Of a DNA stretch of 64,000 nt, positions 12,416 to 20,466 are shown piece after piece. How positions within the stretch are numbered: position 1 is the first letter of the stretch; the number at the start of each line of letters is the position of its first letter. The notes beneath the pieces are model-generated. The model saw only the letters and a program-made list of their open reading frames with translations. It did no database searches and had not been told where the DNA came from. A program made the position numbers and the translations under genes. The stretch covers positions 2,108,001 to 2,172,000 of the forward strand of contig NZ_CP070326.1 in NCBI RefSeq assembly GCF_016917755.1, given 5' to 3'. The stretch is from Streptomyces noursei. Lineage in GTDB: Bacteria; Actinomycetota; Actinomycetes; Streptomycetales; Streptomycetaceae.

Positions 12416-13552
12416 ATGTATGCAGCATCGTCCGCCGTGACCGCCCCCACCCGGACGTACCGCCCGCACCCCCAAGGGAGCGGGCCGTATCTCGATCCCT
12501 CCCCGGCCGCCGGGGCGATGACCGGGCTCCCCGGCGGCCGGAACCGGCGGGCACAGGGGACGGGCACCCAACCGCTCAGCGGGAGACTCGATTTGTCCGG
12601 CCCCCAGGGCGCCCAGCTGCGCGCCGCCGTCGCCTCGGTGCACCGCATCTGCCCGGAGTTCAATCCGGTCCAGGTGCTGCGCCGCGGCGGGAAGTCCGTA
12701 CTGCTCCTGGGGACGACCGGTCGGATGAGCGCCGTCGCCAAGTGTTTACTGGACCACTCCCCCGCGTGGGCCGAGAGCTTCCGGCAGGAAATAAGCGCGT
12801 ACCGGGCGTTCGTCCGGCACCGTCCGCCGGTCCGGGTGCCACGGCTGGTGGCGGCCGACCCCGACAACTGCACGCTGGTGGTGGAGCGCATGCCGGGGCG
12901 GGTGGCGGCCCTGGCGCGGCACCCCTCCGAGGCCCCGCCGCGGGCCGATGTGCGGGCCGCGCTGGCGGCGATCTGCCGGGTCAACACCTGGCGTCCGCCC
13001 GCCGGGCTGTTCGACGCCCCGCTGGACTACGCCGGCCGGATCGGGCGTTATCACGATCTGGGACTGCTCACCGACCGCGACATGGGCGATCTGCAGAAGC
13101 TGCTGCACGGGCTGGCGCACACCCAGGGCCAGTTCTGCCACGGTGACGCCCTGTTGAACAACGTCCTGCTCTCGCCCGCCGGCCCGGTGCTGCTGGACTG
13201 GGACAACGCGGGCTGGTACCTGCCGGGTTACGACCTGGCGACGCTGTGGACGGTGCTCGGCGACGCGCCGGTGGCCCGCCGGCACATCAGCCAGCTCGCC
13301 CAGGCGGCGGGCACCACCGCGCGGGACGCCTTCCTGGTGAACCTCATGCTGGTGCTCACCCGCGAGATCCGGCGATACGAGACCGCGGTGCAGCGGACCA
13401 TGCGCGAGCCCGCGCCGACCACCACTCCGGGGGCGGGCCACCACCCCGGGGCGCCCACGGCGGGCGAGGAGCAGCGACTGCTGCTGCGCAGGCTGCACGA
13501 CGACGCGCAGATGGCGCGGCGGGCGGTGCGGGCGGCGGTCGGCACCCGCTGA
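12416..13552 (+). CDS. APH/choline-kinase-like phosphotransferase (378 aa)
   Basis: Protein-kinase-like fold of the aminoglycoside phosphotransferase superfamily. It carries a conserved [10 protein letters not shown] segment (HGD-x4-N, catalytic Asp) near residue 240 and LLDWDNAGW (metal-binding DxD-like segment) near residue 262. The ATP-lysine region is [10 protein letters not shown] near residue 105. The first 60 residues are Pro/Arg-rich and disordered-looking. The ATG at 12416 is favoured over an earlier in-frame ATG because coding character begins there. A weak AAGGGA lies about 12 bases upstream. A strong hairpin follows the stop. The substrate is unknown; resistance to a drug is possible but nothing in the context supports it. 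Confidence 0.8.
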   Translation: MYAASSAVTAPTRTYRPHPQGSGPYLDPSPAAGAMTGLPGGRNRRAQGTGTQPLSGRLDLSGPQGAQLRAAVASVHRICPEFNPVQVLRRGGKSVLLLGTTGRMSAVAKCLLDHSPAWAESFRQEISAYRAFVRHRPPVRVPRLVAADPDNCTLVVERMPGRVAALARHPSEAPPRADVRAALAAICRVNTWRPPAGLFDAPLDYAGRIGRYHDLGLLTDRDMGDLQKLLHGLAHTQGQFCHGDALLNNVLLSPAGPVLLDWDNAGWYLPGYDLATLWTVLGDAPVARRHISQLAQAAGTTARDAFLVNLMLVLTREIRRYETAVQRTMREPAPTTTPGAGHHPGAPTAGEEQRLLLRRLHDDAQMARRAVRAAVGTR

Positions 13553-13586
13553 CCGCCGGGTGCCGACCGGTGCCAAGGGGAAATCT

Positions 13587-13623
13587 GTGAGCGGCGCGCC
13601 CGTACCCGGGCCGCGCCGCTCAC
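13587..13623 (+). terminator. Strong hairpin after the phosphotransferase gene
   Basis: A perfect 12-bp stem (GTGAGCGGCGCG 13587-13598 with CGCGCCGCTCAC 13612-13623) around a 13-base loop, 35 bases past the stop. No U-tract, as is usual in these genomes. Confidence 0.7.
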
Positions 13624-13729
13624 CCGTGCGTTGGTCCATTCCACTGATGCCCCGCAGGTCCCGGGCCGACTTCGGGAAGGATCCTGGCGGTGCTGCCCTG
13701 ACATGCGAAAACCCAACCGGGTGGGGTGA

Positions 13730-13756
13730 TTGACGGCGCGTCGGCAAATCTATGGT
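13730..13756 (+). promoter_or_regulatory. Weak candidate promoter of the amidase gene
   Basis: TTGACG at 13730-13735 and TATGGT at 13751-13756 with a short spacer of 15 bases. It lies about 130 bases before the TTG start. Confidence 0.25.
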
Positions 13757-13888
13757 TCTCGGCCGACCGGGGCCTTACTCTCGGGTTCTCCCGCGCGACC
13801 GCGGCCTGGCCGGTTCACCCACCACCGGGCAGGCCCTGGCACACCACCGTCACACCGCCCCGGCTCGGGCCGGCTTGAGGAGGCTGTT

Positions 13889-15907
13889 TTGCGAGGATCC
13901 GCACCGGAAGACGCGCCGAGAACCCGCCACCCCGCCCTGCGCAGATCCGCCACCGCCGTCGCCGCCGCGGCGCTGCTGCTGCCCCTGCTCGCCGCGGCCC
14001 CGTCCGCGCGGGCCGGCGAGCCCCCGTCCGGCGCCCTGCAGCGGGCCTTCGGCGACGCCGCCGCGCGCTACCACGTCCCGCGCAGCGTGCTGCTGGGCGT
14101 CTCGTACCTGGAGTCCCGCTGGGATGCCCACGGGGGTGCGCCCAGCGTCTCCGGGGGCTACGGGCCGATGCACCTGACCGACGCCCGGGCGGCCGTGGCG
14201 CGGGCACCGGAGTACAGCGCGGACGACGAGGACGCCCGCGGCGACGGCGCGCGGCCCCTGCGCACGGCCGGGCGGTCGCCGTCCCGGCGGGTGGCGCCGC
14301 CCGCCGAACTCCCGTACCGGCTGCGGACGTTGCCGACCGCGGCGCGGCTGACCGGGCTGCCGGCGGCGAGGCTGCGCACCGATCCGGCGGCGAACGTGCT
14401 GGGCGGGGCCGCCCTGCTGGCCGCAGCGCAGCGCGCGCTGGGGTTGCCGACCAGCAGCGACCCGGCGAAGTGGTACACGGCGGTGGCGCGCTACGGCAGC
14501 GGGGACGATCCGCGCAGCGGAGCGGCCTTCGCCCGGGACGTCTTCGGGGTGATGCGGCAGGGGCTGAGCCGCACCACGGACGCGGGCCAGCGGGTCACGC
14601 TGGCCGCGGCGCCCCGGCTGACCGCCGACGCCGCCCAAGAGAAACGTCTCAGCAGCGCCGCCACCGCCCGCCGCGCCGCCGCGTCCGGTGCCGGCGGGGC
14701 GTTGGAGTGCCCCTGGTCGGTGGCCTGCGAGTCCTGGCCGGCCCCGTACGAGCAGTACGACGACGGGACCAACTACGGCAACCACGATCTGGCCGACCGC
14801 CCGAAGGACCAGCGGATCGACACCATCGTCATCCATGACACCGAGGGGTCGTGGGAGACCACGCTGCGGCTGATCAAGGACCCCAAGTACGTGTCCTGGC
14901 ACTACACCATCCGCTCGGCGGACGGGCTGATCGCGCAGCACGTGCGGACCCAGGACGTCGCCTGGCACGCGGGCAACTGGTACCTCAACTCGCACTCGAT
15001 CGGCATCGAGCACGAGGGGTTCCTCGCGTCGCCGGACGCCTGGTACACGGAGGCGATGTACCGCGCCTCGGCCCGTCTGGTGAAGTACCTGGCGACGAAG
15101 TACGGCATCCCGCTGGACCGGCAGCACATCCTGGGCCACGACAACGTGCCCGGCACGGTCCCCTCGACGATCCCGGGGATGCACACCGACCCCGGCCCGT
15201 ACTGGGACTGGGCGCACTACTTCACCCTGCTGGGCCGGCCGTTCGCCCGTACCGCGGGCCCGCGCGGCGGCCTGGTCACCATCCGCCCGTCCTACGACCG
15301 CAACCGGCCGGTCTACACCGACTGCGAGAAGGCCGGGCAGCCCTGTGCGGCGCACGGGTCCGGCGCGGTGCGGCTGTACACCGCGCCCAGCGAGAGCGCG
15401 CCGCTGGTCCAGGACATCGGGCTGCACCCGGACGGCGCCGCCTCCACGACCGGGGTGAACGACACCGGGGCGCGGGCCACGACCGGCCAGCGGTTCGCGG
15501 TGGCGGGCCGGTCCGGCGACTGGACGGCGATCTGGTACCTCGGGCAGCGGGCGTGGTTCCACAACCCGCGCTCGCATCCGACGGCGGTGAACGCCAAGGG
15601 TCTGGTGGCCACGCCGAAGGCGGGCCGGGCGGAGATCCCGGTCTACGGGCGGGCGTACCCGGAGAAGGAGGCGTATCCGGCGCAGGTGCCGGTACAGGCG
15701 GTCACCCCGCTGCCGTACCGGCTGCTGGCCGGCCAGGAGTACGCGGTCGGCGGGCGGGTGCGGTCGGAGTACTTCTACTCCCCGACCTTCGACGTGACCA
15801 AGCACGCGGTGGTCCGGGGCCGGGACGTGTACTACGAGATCCAGGTCGGGCACCGGGTCGGCTATGTGCGGGCGGCCGACGTGGACGTCCGGTCCTCGGG
15901 GGCGTAG
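13889..15907 (+). CDS. Secreted N-acetylmuramoyl-L-alanine amidase with an N-terminal lysozyme-like region (672 aa)
   Basis: The start is TTG at 13889, five bases after a near-perfect GAGGAGG (13877-13883). It puts a signal peptide (Arg-rich start, Ala/Leu core, cleavage near Ala-Arg-Ala) right at the N-terminus, whereas the upstream in-frame GTG would add 53 Pro/Arg-rich residues. A segment with YHVPRSVLLGV and YLESRW then resembles an SLT/lysozyme-type region with a candidate catalytic Glu. An Amidase_2/PGRP domain (about residues 285-430) shows zinc-ligand candidates in VIHDTEGSW, WHYTI and GMHTDPGPYWDW. The last 200 residues are beta-rich, SH3-like. It should cut the amide between MurNAc and the stem peptide outside the cell. 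It is flanked by terminators and so probably monocistronic. Confidence 0.9.
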   Translation: MRGSAPEDAPRTRHPALRRSATAVAAAALLLPLLAAAPSARAGEPPSGALQRAFGDAAARYHVPRSVLLGVSYLESRWDAHGGAPSVSGGYGPMHLTDARAAVARAPEYSADDEDARGDGARPLRTAGRSPSRRVAPPAELPYRLRTLPTAARLTGLPAARLRTDPAANVLGGAALLAAAQRALGLPTSSDPAKWYTAVARYGSGDDPRSGAAFARDVFGVMRQGLSRTTDAGQRVTLAAAPRLTADAAQEKRLSSAATARRAAASGAGGALECPWSVACESWPAPYEQYDDGTNYGNHDLADRPKDQRIDTIVIHDTEGSWETTLRLIKDPKYVSWHYTIRSADGLIAQHVRTQDVAWHAGNWYLNSHSIGIEHEGFLASPDAWYTEAMYRASARLVKYLATKYGIPLDRQHILGHDNVPGTVPSTIPGMHTDPGPYWDWAHYFTLLGRPFARTAGPRGGLVTIRPSYDRNRPVYTDCEKAGQPCAAHGSGAVRLYTAPSESAPLVQDIGLHPDGAASTTGVNDTGARATTGQRFAVAGRSGDWTAIWYLGQRAWFHNPRSHPTAVNAKGLVATPKAGRAEIPVYGRAYPEKEAYPAQVPVQAVTPLPYRLLAGQEYAVGGRVRSEYFYSPTFDVTKHAVVRGRDVYYEIQVGHRVGYVRAADVDVRSSGA

Positions 15908-15924
15908 CGCCCTGACGGGCGGGA

Positions 15925-15973
15925 ACGCAACGCGCCCGGTGGTGGCCCTGGGGCCCCACCGGGCGCGTTGCGT
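15925..15973. terminator. Very strong bidirectional terminator hairpin
   Basis: A perfect 18-bp inverted repeat (15925-15942 against 15956-15973) with a 13-base loop, placed between two convergent genes. It can serve both the amidase and the 165-aa hypothetical gene. Confidence 0.85.
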
Positions 15974-15995
15974 GCGCCGCCGGTCCGCCGCCGGG

Positions 15996-16493
15996 TCAGC
16001 CCTGCTGGAAGAGCTCCGCGGGCAGCGGCTTGAGCAGGGCGTAGAGGTCGTCGGTGATCGGGCGGTCCCAACTGGCGATGGTGACCAGCACCCCGTCGTT
16101 CCGGTCGAACTGCACGCAGGAGATGCGGCTCTCGGAGCACTTGATGCGCTTGACGATCAGGAGGTTGTCCTGGTGCATCACGGGGGTGTCCTCGGTCTCG
16201 ACGACCGTGACCGGTTCGTCGTTGCCGAGCGCCGCGAGCAGTTGGGCGACCTCGAAGGGCACCTGTCCCTCCTCGACCTCGCGGGCCGGGGAGCCCTCCG
16301 GCAGATTGCCGATGATCATCGCCGGGCCGCGGCCGCCGAACAGGTCGTAGCGCAGGAACACGCCCTGGCAGCTCCCGTCGGGCGCGGGCAGCAGCCCGGC
16401 CCCGAGATTGCCGGGCCAGTCTCCCGGGTCCATGGCGAGTACGTCGAAGTCTGGACCGGCGGGAGTGGCGCTGCGGCGGCGGAGGAAGGACAT
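15996..16493 (-). CDS. Conserved hypothetical protein (165 aa)
   Basis: I do not know its function. It is a soluble mixed alpha/beta protein that begins MSFLRRR and contains DPGDWPGN near residue 25 and a C-terminal helix ending in Phe-Gln-Gln-Gly. Two Cys (about 119 and 126) lie in KCSESRISC. No signal peptide, membrane segment or catalytic motif is visible. Coding character is strong, and the ATG at 16493 is the only good start. It appears to be a single-gene unit that ends at the shared bidirectional hairpin. Confidence 0.8.
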   Translation of the reverse strand: MSFLRRRSATPAGPDFDVLAMDPGDWPGNLGAGLLPAPDGSCQGVFLRYDLFGGRGPAMIIGNLPEGSPAREVEEGQVPFEVAQLLAALGNDEPVTVVETEDTPVMHQDNLLIVKRIKCSESRISCVQFDRNDGVLVTIASWDRPITDDLYALLKPLPAELFQQG

Positions 16494-16566
16494 GCCGCCA
16501 TCGTACGTGGCCCGGCCCGGCGCACCGCGCGGGCGCCCGCCCCCGGCGCACCGCCGTGGCGCGCTC

Positions 16567-17172
16567 TCAGACGTCCCCGCTCCGCCGGCGCCGCTCGTGG
16601 TGGCGGGCGACCCTGGCGCGGTTGCCGCAGGAGGGTTTGCACCACTCCTGGCGGGCGTGGTCCTTGACGAAGTACCGCACGCAGCGCGGGGCCGGGCAGG
16701 CCCGCAGCAGGTCGCGGTCCGGGCCGGCGAGGAAGGCGAGGGCGGCCCGGGCCAGTGCGGCGGTGAGCCGGTCGGCGGCGGGCGGGGCGCCGGCCGGGAG
16801 GTCGCGCAGGACGGGGGGTGCGCCGGGTTCCCAGACGAGTCGGGGGGCGGTCGGGACCCGGGCGGCGGCGGCGTTCAGTCGGGCGAGCGCCTCGTCCTCC
16901 GGGAGCAGCCGGTGGGCGTCGGCGGAGCTGGGCGGGCCGGGGCGGACGGCACGGGCGAACAGTGAGCGGACCGCGGCCCGCAGCTCCCGTACTGCGGTGA
17001 GCAGCGCCTCGTCCGCCGGGGGCGGGTCGCCCTCGGCGCAGTCCAGGGCGGCGGCCCGGTCGGCCGTCCAGGCCGCGAGCCCGGCGGCGTCGGCCAGGTC
17101 GTCGGCGACGCCGCCGTTTCCGTCGTGGCGGATGGTGACGGCGAGATCCAGAGCGAGCCGTGTTGCGTCCAT
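16567..17172 (-). CDS. CGNR zinc-finger (ABATE-domain) regulator (201 aa)
   Basis: The C-terminus has the complete CGNR zinc finger: CPAPRC, then 13 residues, then EWCKPSCGNRARVARH. The N-terminal 140 residues match the ABATE-type domain (LALDLAVTIRHDG at the start), thought to bind a small stress-related ligand. Proteins of this kind are usually transcriptional regulators. ATG at 17172 has no ribosome site and could be read from a leaderless transcript; an in-frame ATG at 17202 would add ten residues. It is divergent from the small-ORF/DinB-like operon, with an inverted repeat between them, so regulation of that operon and of itself is likely by inference. Confidence 0.85.
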   Translation of the reverse strand: MDATRLALDLAVTIRHDGNGGVADDLADAAGLAAWTADRAAALDCAEGDPPPADEALLTAVRELRAAVRSLFARAVRPGPPSSADAHRLLPEDEALARLNAAAARVPTAPRLVWEPGAPPVLRDLPAGAPPAADRLTAALARAALAFLAGPDRDLLRACPAPRCVRYFVKDHARQEWCKPSCGNRARVARHHERRRRSGDV

Positions 17173-17177
17173 GGCGC

Positions 17178-17204
17178 TAATGGTACGGTCTCGCTCATCC
17201 ATTA
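17178..17204. promoter_or_regulatory. Inverted repeat TAATGG-N15-CCATTA in the CGNR/DinB divergent promoter
   Basis: TAATGG at 17178-17183 and its exact complement CCATTA at 17199-17204. It sits in the roughly 50 bases between divergent genes, one of the few AT-richer spots here. It is a good operator candidate for the CGNR protein. Confidence 0.5.
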
Positions 17205-17222
17205 ACACCCGAGGGGGGAAGC

Positions 17223-17372
17223 ATGGCTGATCTCCGTCAACTGCTGTGCGATCCGCCGGTGTTCGGGGACGGCGAGCCGCCGGACTTCGATCCGGTGGCG
17301 ACGCGCGACCACAACCGGCCGGCGTACCGCCGTACCGGGACCGCATGGACGAAGGAGCTGCTGTGGCCATGA
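17223..17372 (+). CDS. Small protein (49 aa) translationally coupled to the DinB-like enzyme
   Basis: A short ORF with ATG at 17223 behind GAGGGGGGAAGC, a strong ribosome site. Its stop TGA (17370-17372) overlaps the ATG of the next gene (17369) as ATGA. The product is acidic in the middle (GDGEPPDFDPV) and ends TKELLWP. I know no family for it. The good ribosome site, strong G/C third positions and coupling argue that it is translated. It could be a leader that drives the downstream gene, or a small partner protein. Confidence 0.55.
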   Translation: MADLRQLLCDPPVFGDGEPPDFDPVATRDHNRPAYRRTGTAWTKELLWP

Positions 17373-18118
17373 CCCACCGCGCCGCCGGCACGCCGGCGGG
17401 CGCACCCCCTGCCGCCGAGGCCGTACGGGACGCCGTCGAGGCCGGGCACGCCCGGCTGCGCGCCCTGCTGCCCGGGCTCACCGACGCCGCGGTGCGCGCG
17501 CCCAGCGCCCTGCCGGGCTGGTCCCGGGCCCATGTCCTCGCGCACATCGAGGGCATCGGCCGGGCGATGGCCCGCCAGGCCCGCTACGCCCTGCGCGGGG
17601 AGCTGATCGAGCCGTACGACGGCGGGTTCCCGGCCCGCACCGCCGCCATCGAGGAGGGCGCCCGGCGCGACGCCGCGGCGCTGCGGACGGCGGTCGGCGA
17701 CGCGCTGGCGGAGGCGTCCGCGGCCTGGGCGGCGGTCGGTCCGGACGACTGGTCCCGCCCGGTGCGCTACCGCGACGGCGCGCTGCGCGACGCGCTGCTG
17801 GCCTGGTGGCGGGAGCTGGTGATCCACACGTCGGACGCCGACCTGGGGCACGGGACGGACCAGTGGCCGCCGGAGCTGTGCCACCACCTCCTGGCCCATC
17901 TGGCGCCCCGGGCGCCCGAGGGCGTCCGACTGGTGCTGGAACCGGCGGGCGAGGCGGCGGCGCTGCGGTACGGTCCCGCCGACGCGCCGGTGGTGACCGT
18001 GCGCGGTCCGCTCACCGCGCTCGCGGCCTGGCTGGCCGGCCGCGCCCCGCACACCCCGCTCGGGTGCGTGCGGGCGGGCGTCGCCGGTCCGCTGCCGGAA
18101 CTGCGGCCGTGGCCCTGA
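17369..18118 (+). CDS. Mycothiol-dependent maleylpyruvate isomerase-family (DinB-like) protein (249 aa)
   Basis: Four-helix DinB/MDMPI fold. The N-terminal part has the typical LPGWSRAHVLAHI segment (residues 49-61) with the first metal-ligand His. The second ligand region is WWRELVIHTSDADLGH near residues 147-162. A C-terminal sterol-carrier-like region with RGPLTALAAWLAGR follows, as in many actinobacterial members. Such enzymes use mycothiol as a thiol cofactor in isomerisation or conjugation, but the substrate here is not known. ATG at 17369 overlaps the stop of the small upstream ORF, and an AAGGAG lies 11 bases upstream. The LRR gene overlaps its 3' end. Confidence 0.85.
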   Translation: MTHRAAGTPAGAPPAAEAVRDAVEAGHARLRALLPGLTDAAVRAPSALPGWSRAHVLAHIEGIGRAMARQARYALRGELIEPYDGGFPARTAAIEEGARRDAAALRTAVGDALAEASAAWAAVGPDDWSRPVRYRDGALRDALLAWWRELVIHTSDADLGHGTDQWPPELCHHLLAHLAPRAPEGVRLVLEPAGEAAALRYGPADAPVVTVRGPLTALAAWLAGRAPHTPLGCVRAGVAGPLPELRPWP

Positions 18119-18852
18119 GGCCGCGGCCCGCTCCGGGGCACCTCAACTACTGGCGGGCGGGCCTGGGTTCGGTACCGGAGGAGGTGTGGCGGCACCAGGG
18201 CTGCGAGGTCCTGATCCTGGCCGACAACCGCCTCACCCGGCTCCCCGCCGGCCTCGGCCGACTGCGCCGCCTGCACACCCTCGACCTCGGGCACAACGCG
18301 CTCACCGAGCTGCCCGAGGAGATCGGCGCGCTGGCCGGCAGCCTGACCCGCTTCCTCTACGTCCACGACAACCGCCTCACCGCCCTGCCGGACGCGCTGT
18401 GCCGGCTGGACCGGCTGGGGTATCTCAACGCCGGGGACAATCCGCTCGGGCGCCTGCCGGAGGGGATCGGGGCGATGGCCGGATTGGTCGAACTCCGGGT
18501 GCAGCGGGCGGGGTTGACGGCCCTTCCCGAGTCGGTGGGACGGCTGCGCGGGCTCCGTGAGCTGTGGCTGGGCGGCAATGCGCTGACCGGGCTGCCGGAC
18601 GGGGTCGCCGGGCTCGGCGCGCTGCGCGAGCTGGAGCTGCGCGACAACGCGCTGCCGCACGTCCCCGGGGCGCTGCGCGGACTGCCCCTGCTGCGACGGC
18701 TGGACCTGCGCGGCAATCGGATCGACGCGCTGCCGCCGTGGATCGCCGGGCTGCCGTCCCTGGAGAAGCTGGATCTGCGCTGGAACGCGGTGGACGACGC
18801 GGCGGCGCCGGTCCGGGCGCTGCGGGAGCGGGGGTGCGTGGTGCTCACGTGA
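18109..18852 (+). CDS. Leucine-rich-repeat protein (247 aa)
   Basis: Nearly the whole protein is made of about eight 23-residue leucine-rich repeats of the type L-x-x-L-x-L-x-x-N-x-L-x-x-L-P. They run from about residue 28 (EVLILADNRLTRLP) to residue 235 (LEKLDLRWN). No signal peptide or enzyme domain is present, so it is a cytosolic binding scaffold. The GTG at 18109 lies 10 bases inside the DinB-like gene, which makes them one operon; there is no strong ribosome site, so coupling is likely. Proteins of this layout are scattered in Streptomyces without a known role. Confidence 0.85.
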   Translation: MALRPRPAPGHLNYWRAGLGSVPEEVWRHQGCEVLILADNRLTRLPAGLGRLRRLHTLDLGHNALTELPEEIGALAGSLTRFLYVHDNRLTALPDALCRLDRLGYLNAGDNPLGRLPEGIGAMAGLVELRVQRAGLTALPESVGRLRGLRELWLGGNALTGLPDGVAGLGALRELELRDNALPHVPGALRGLPLLRRLDLRGNRIDALPPWIAGLPSLEKLDLRWNAVDDAAAPVRALRERGCVVLT

Positions 18853-18854
18853 CG

Positions 18855-18885
18855 GGCCGGCCCTCGCCGTCGGGCGGGGCCGGCC
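18855..18885. terminator. Hairpin between the LRR gene and the DUF397 gene
   Basis: A 9-bp perfect stem (GGCCGGCCC 18855-18863 with GGGCCGGCC 18877-18885) and a 13-base loop directly after the LRR stop. The genes converge, so it may serve both. Confidence 0.6.
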
Positions 18886-18954
18886 TCGGTCGTCACGCGC
18901 CGGTGGCAGTCCGATCGGACCTGCCCGGGTCGGACCTGCCGGGATCAGGTCGGG

Positions 18955-19197
18955 TCAGGTCAGGTCGAATTCGCCCGCACGGGCGCCGAGGACGAAGCCG
19001 CGCCACTCCCCGGGGGTGAAGATCAACGCCGGGATCTCCGGGCTGCGGCCGTTGCGCATCGCGACATAGCCCTCGACGAAGGCGATCTGGACGTCTCCCC
19101 CCACGCCCCGCGTGCTCGTCTGCCACTCCGCGTGGGTGAGGTCGAGTGCGGGCCTGGGCCCGCCCGCGAGCCGCTGGTCGGTGATCGTGTCGGCCAC
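18955..19197 (-). CDS. DUF397-domain protein (80 aa)
   Basis: A short DUF397 protein with the characteristic EWQTSTRG segment and a C-terminal FTPGEWRGFVLGARAGEF block. In Streptomyces these small proteins are usually paired with an XRE-type regulator in the BldB/WhiJ-like systems that tune development; no such partner is next to this copy. The start is GTG at 19197, preceded by a good GGAGGAG about 9 bases away. Its last codons lie in a stretch of overlapping GGTCAGGTC-like repeats (about 18918-18970). Confidence 0.85.
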   Translation of the reverse strand: MADTITDQRLAGGPRPALDLTHAEWQTSTRGVGGDVQIAFVEGYVAMRNGRSPEIPALIFTPGEWRGFVLGARAGEFDLT

Positions 19198-19284
19198 GTA
19201 ACCACTCCTCCCGGTCGTCGTCGGTGGCCAGGGTAACGACTGGACCCTGGGACGGACAGGGGACGTCCGGCCGCTGCGGGGCCG

Positions 19285-20466
19285 TCACCCGACCGGGGCC
19301 TCGGCGCCCACCAGCCACATCGAGAAGAACTGTGCGCCGCCGCCGTAGGCGTGCCCCAACGCCCGCCGGGCGCCGTCCACCTGGTGCTCGCCGGCCTGGC
19401 CGCGGACCTGGAGGGCGGCCTCGGCGAAGCGGAGCATTCCGGAGGCGCCGATGGGGTTGGTGGAGAGCACCCCGCCGGAGGGGTTGACGGGCAGGTCGCC
19501 GTCGAGTGCGGTGGCGCCTGACTCGGTGAGCTTCCAGCCCTCGCCCTCCGCGGCGAAGCCCAGGTTCTCCAGCCACATCGGCTCGTACCAGGAGAACGGG
19601 ACGTACATCTCGACGGCGTCGATCTGGCGGCGCGGATCGGTGATGCCGGCCTGCCGGTAGACGTCCGCCGCACAGTCCTTGCCGGCCTGCGGGGAGACGA
19701 AGTCCTTGCCTGCGAAGAGGGTCGGTTCGCTGCGCATCGCCCCGCCGTGCACCCAGGCCGGCGGGCGCGGGGCGCGGGCCGCGCCGGCCCGGTCGGTGAG
19801 GACCATGGCGCAGGCGCCGTCGGAGGAGGGGCAGGTCTCGGAGTAGCGGATCGGGTCCCAGAGCATCGGCGAGGACTGGACCTTCTCCAGGGTCAGGTCG
19901 TGCTCGTGGAGGTGGGCGTAGGGGTTCTTCAGGGCGTTGCGGCGGTCCTTGTAGGCGACCAGGGAGCCGATGGCGTCGGGGGCCCCGGTGCGCCGCATGT
20001 AGGCGCGGACGTGCGGGGCGAAGAACCCGCCGGCGCCGGCCAGCAGCGGCTGCTGGAACGGGATCGGCAGGGACAGCCCCCACATCGCGTTGGATTCGGA
20101 CTGCTTCTCGAAGGCGAGGGTGAGGACCGTGCGGTGCACCCGGGCGGCGACGAGGTTGGCGGCGACCAGGGCGGTGGAGCCGCCGACCGAGCCGGCTGTG
20201 TGCACCCGGAGCATCGGTTTGCCGACGGCGCCGAGCGCGTCGGCGAGGTACAGCTCGGGCATCATCACCCCCTCGAAGAAGTCGGGGGCCTTGCCGATCA
20301 CCACGGCGTCGATCTCCGCCCAGGTCAACTCGGCGTCCGCCAGGGCGCGTTGGGCGGCCTCCCGGACGAGTCCGGCGATCGAGACGTCGCGCCGGGCGGC
20401 GACGTGCTTGGTCTGACCGACGCCGACGACGGCCACCGGCTCCTTCGCGGTCGCTGCGTTGCTCAT
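19285..20466 (-). CDS. ltp3: Ltp3-like thiolase-fold protein, probable steroid side-chain aldolase (393 aa)
   Basis: Thiolase fold of the lipid-transfer-protein (SCP-x/Ltp) group, begins with AVVGVGQTKH. The length equals that recalled for M. tuberculosis Ltp3 (Rv3523). The thiolase nucleophile is absent: the segment that normally holds the active Cys reads RVHTAGSVGG. The C-terminal GHP and CxG motifs are replaced by TNPIGASG and HAYGGG. That fits the retro-aldol enzymes of steroid side-chain degradation rather than a true thiolase. ATG at 20466 overlaps the TGA of the ltp4-like gene (ATGA). It is the last gene of the echA19 / DUF35 / ltp4 / ltp3 operon. Confidence 0.85.
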   Translation of the reverse strand: MSNAATAKEPVAVVGVGQTKHVAARRDVSIAGLVREAAQRALADAELTWAEIDAVVIGKAPDFFEGVMMPELYLADALGAVGKPMLRVHTAGSVGGSTALVAANLVAARVHRTVLTLAFEKQSESNAMWGLSLPIPFQQPLLAGAGGFFAPHVRAYMRRTGAPDAIGSLVAYKDRRNALKNPYAHLHEHDLTLEKVQSSPMLWDPIRYSETCPSSDGACAMVLTDRAGAARAPRPPAWVHGGAMRSEPTLFAGKDFVSPQAGKDCAADVYRQAGITDPRRQIDAVEMYVPFSWYEPMWLENLGFAAEGEGWKLTESGATALDGDLPVNPSGGVLSTNPIGASGMLRFAEAALQVRGQAGEHQVDGARRALGHAYGGGAQFFSMWLVGAEAPVG

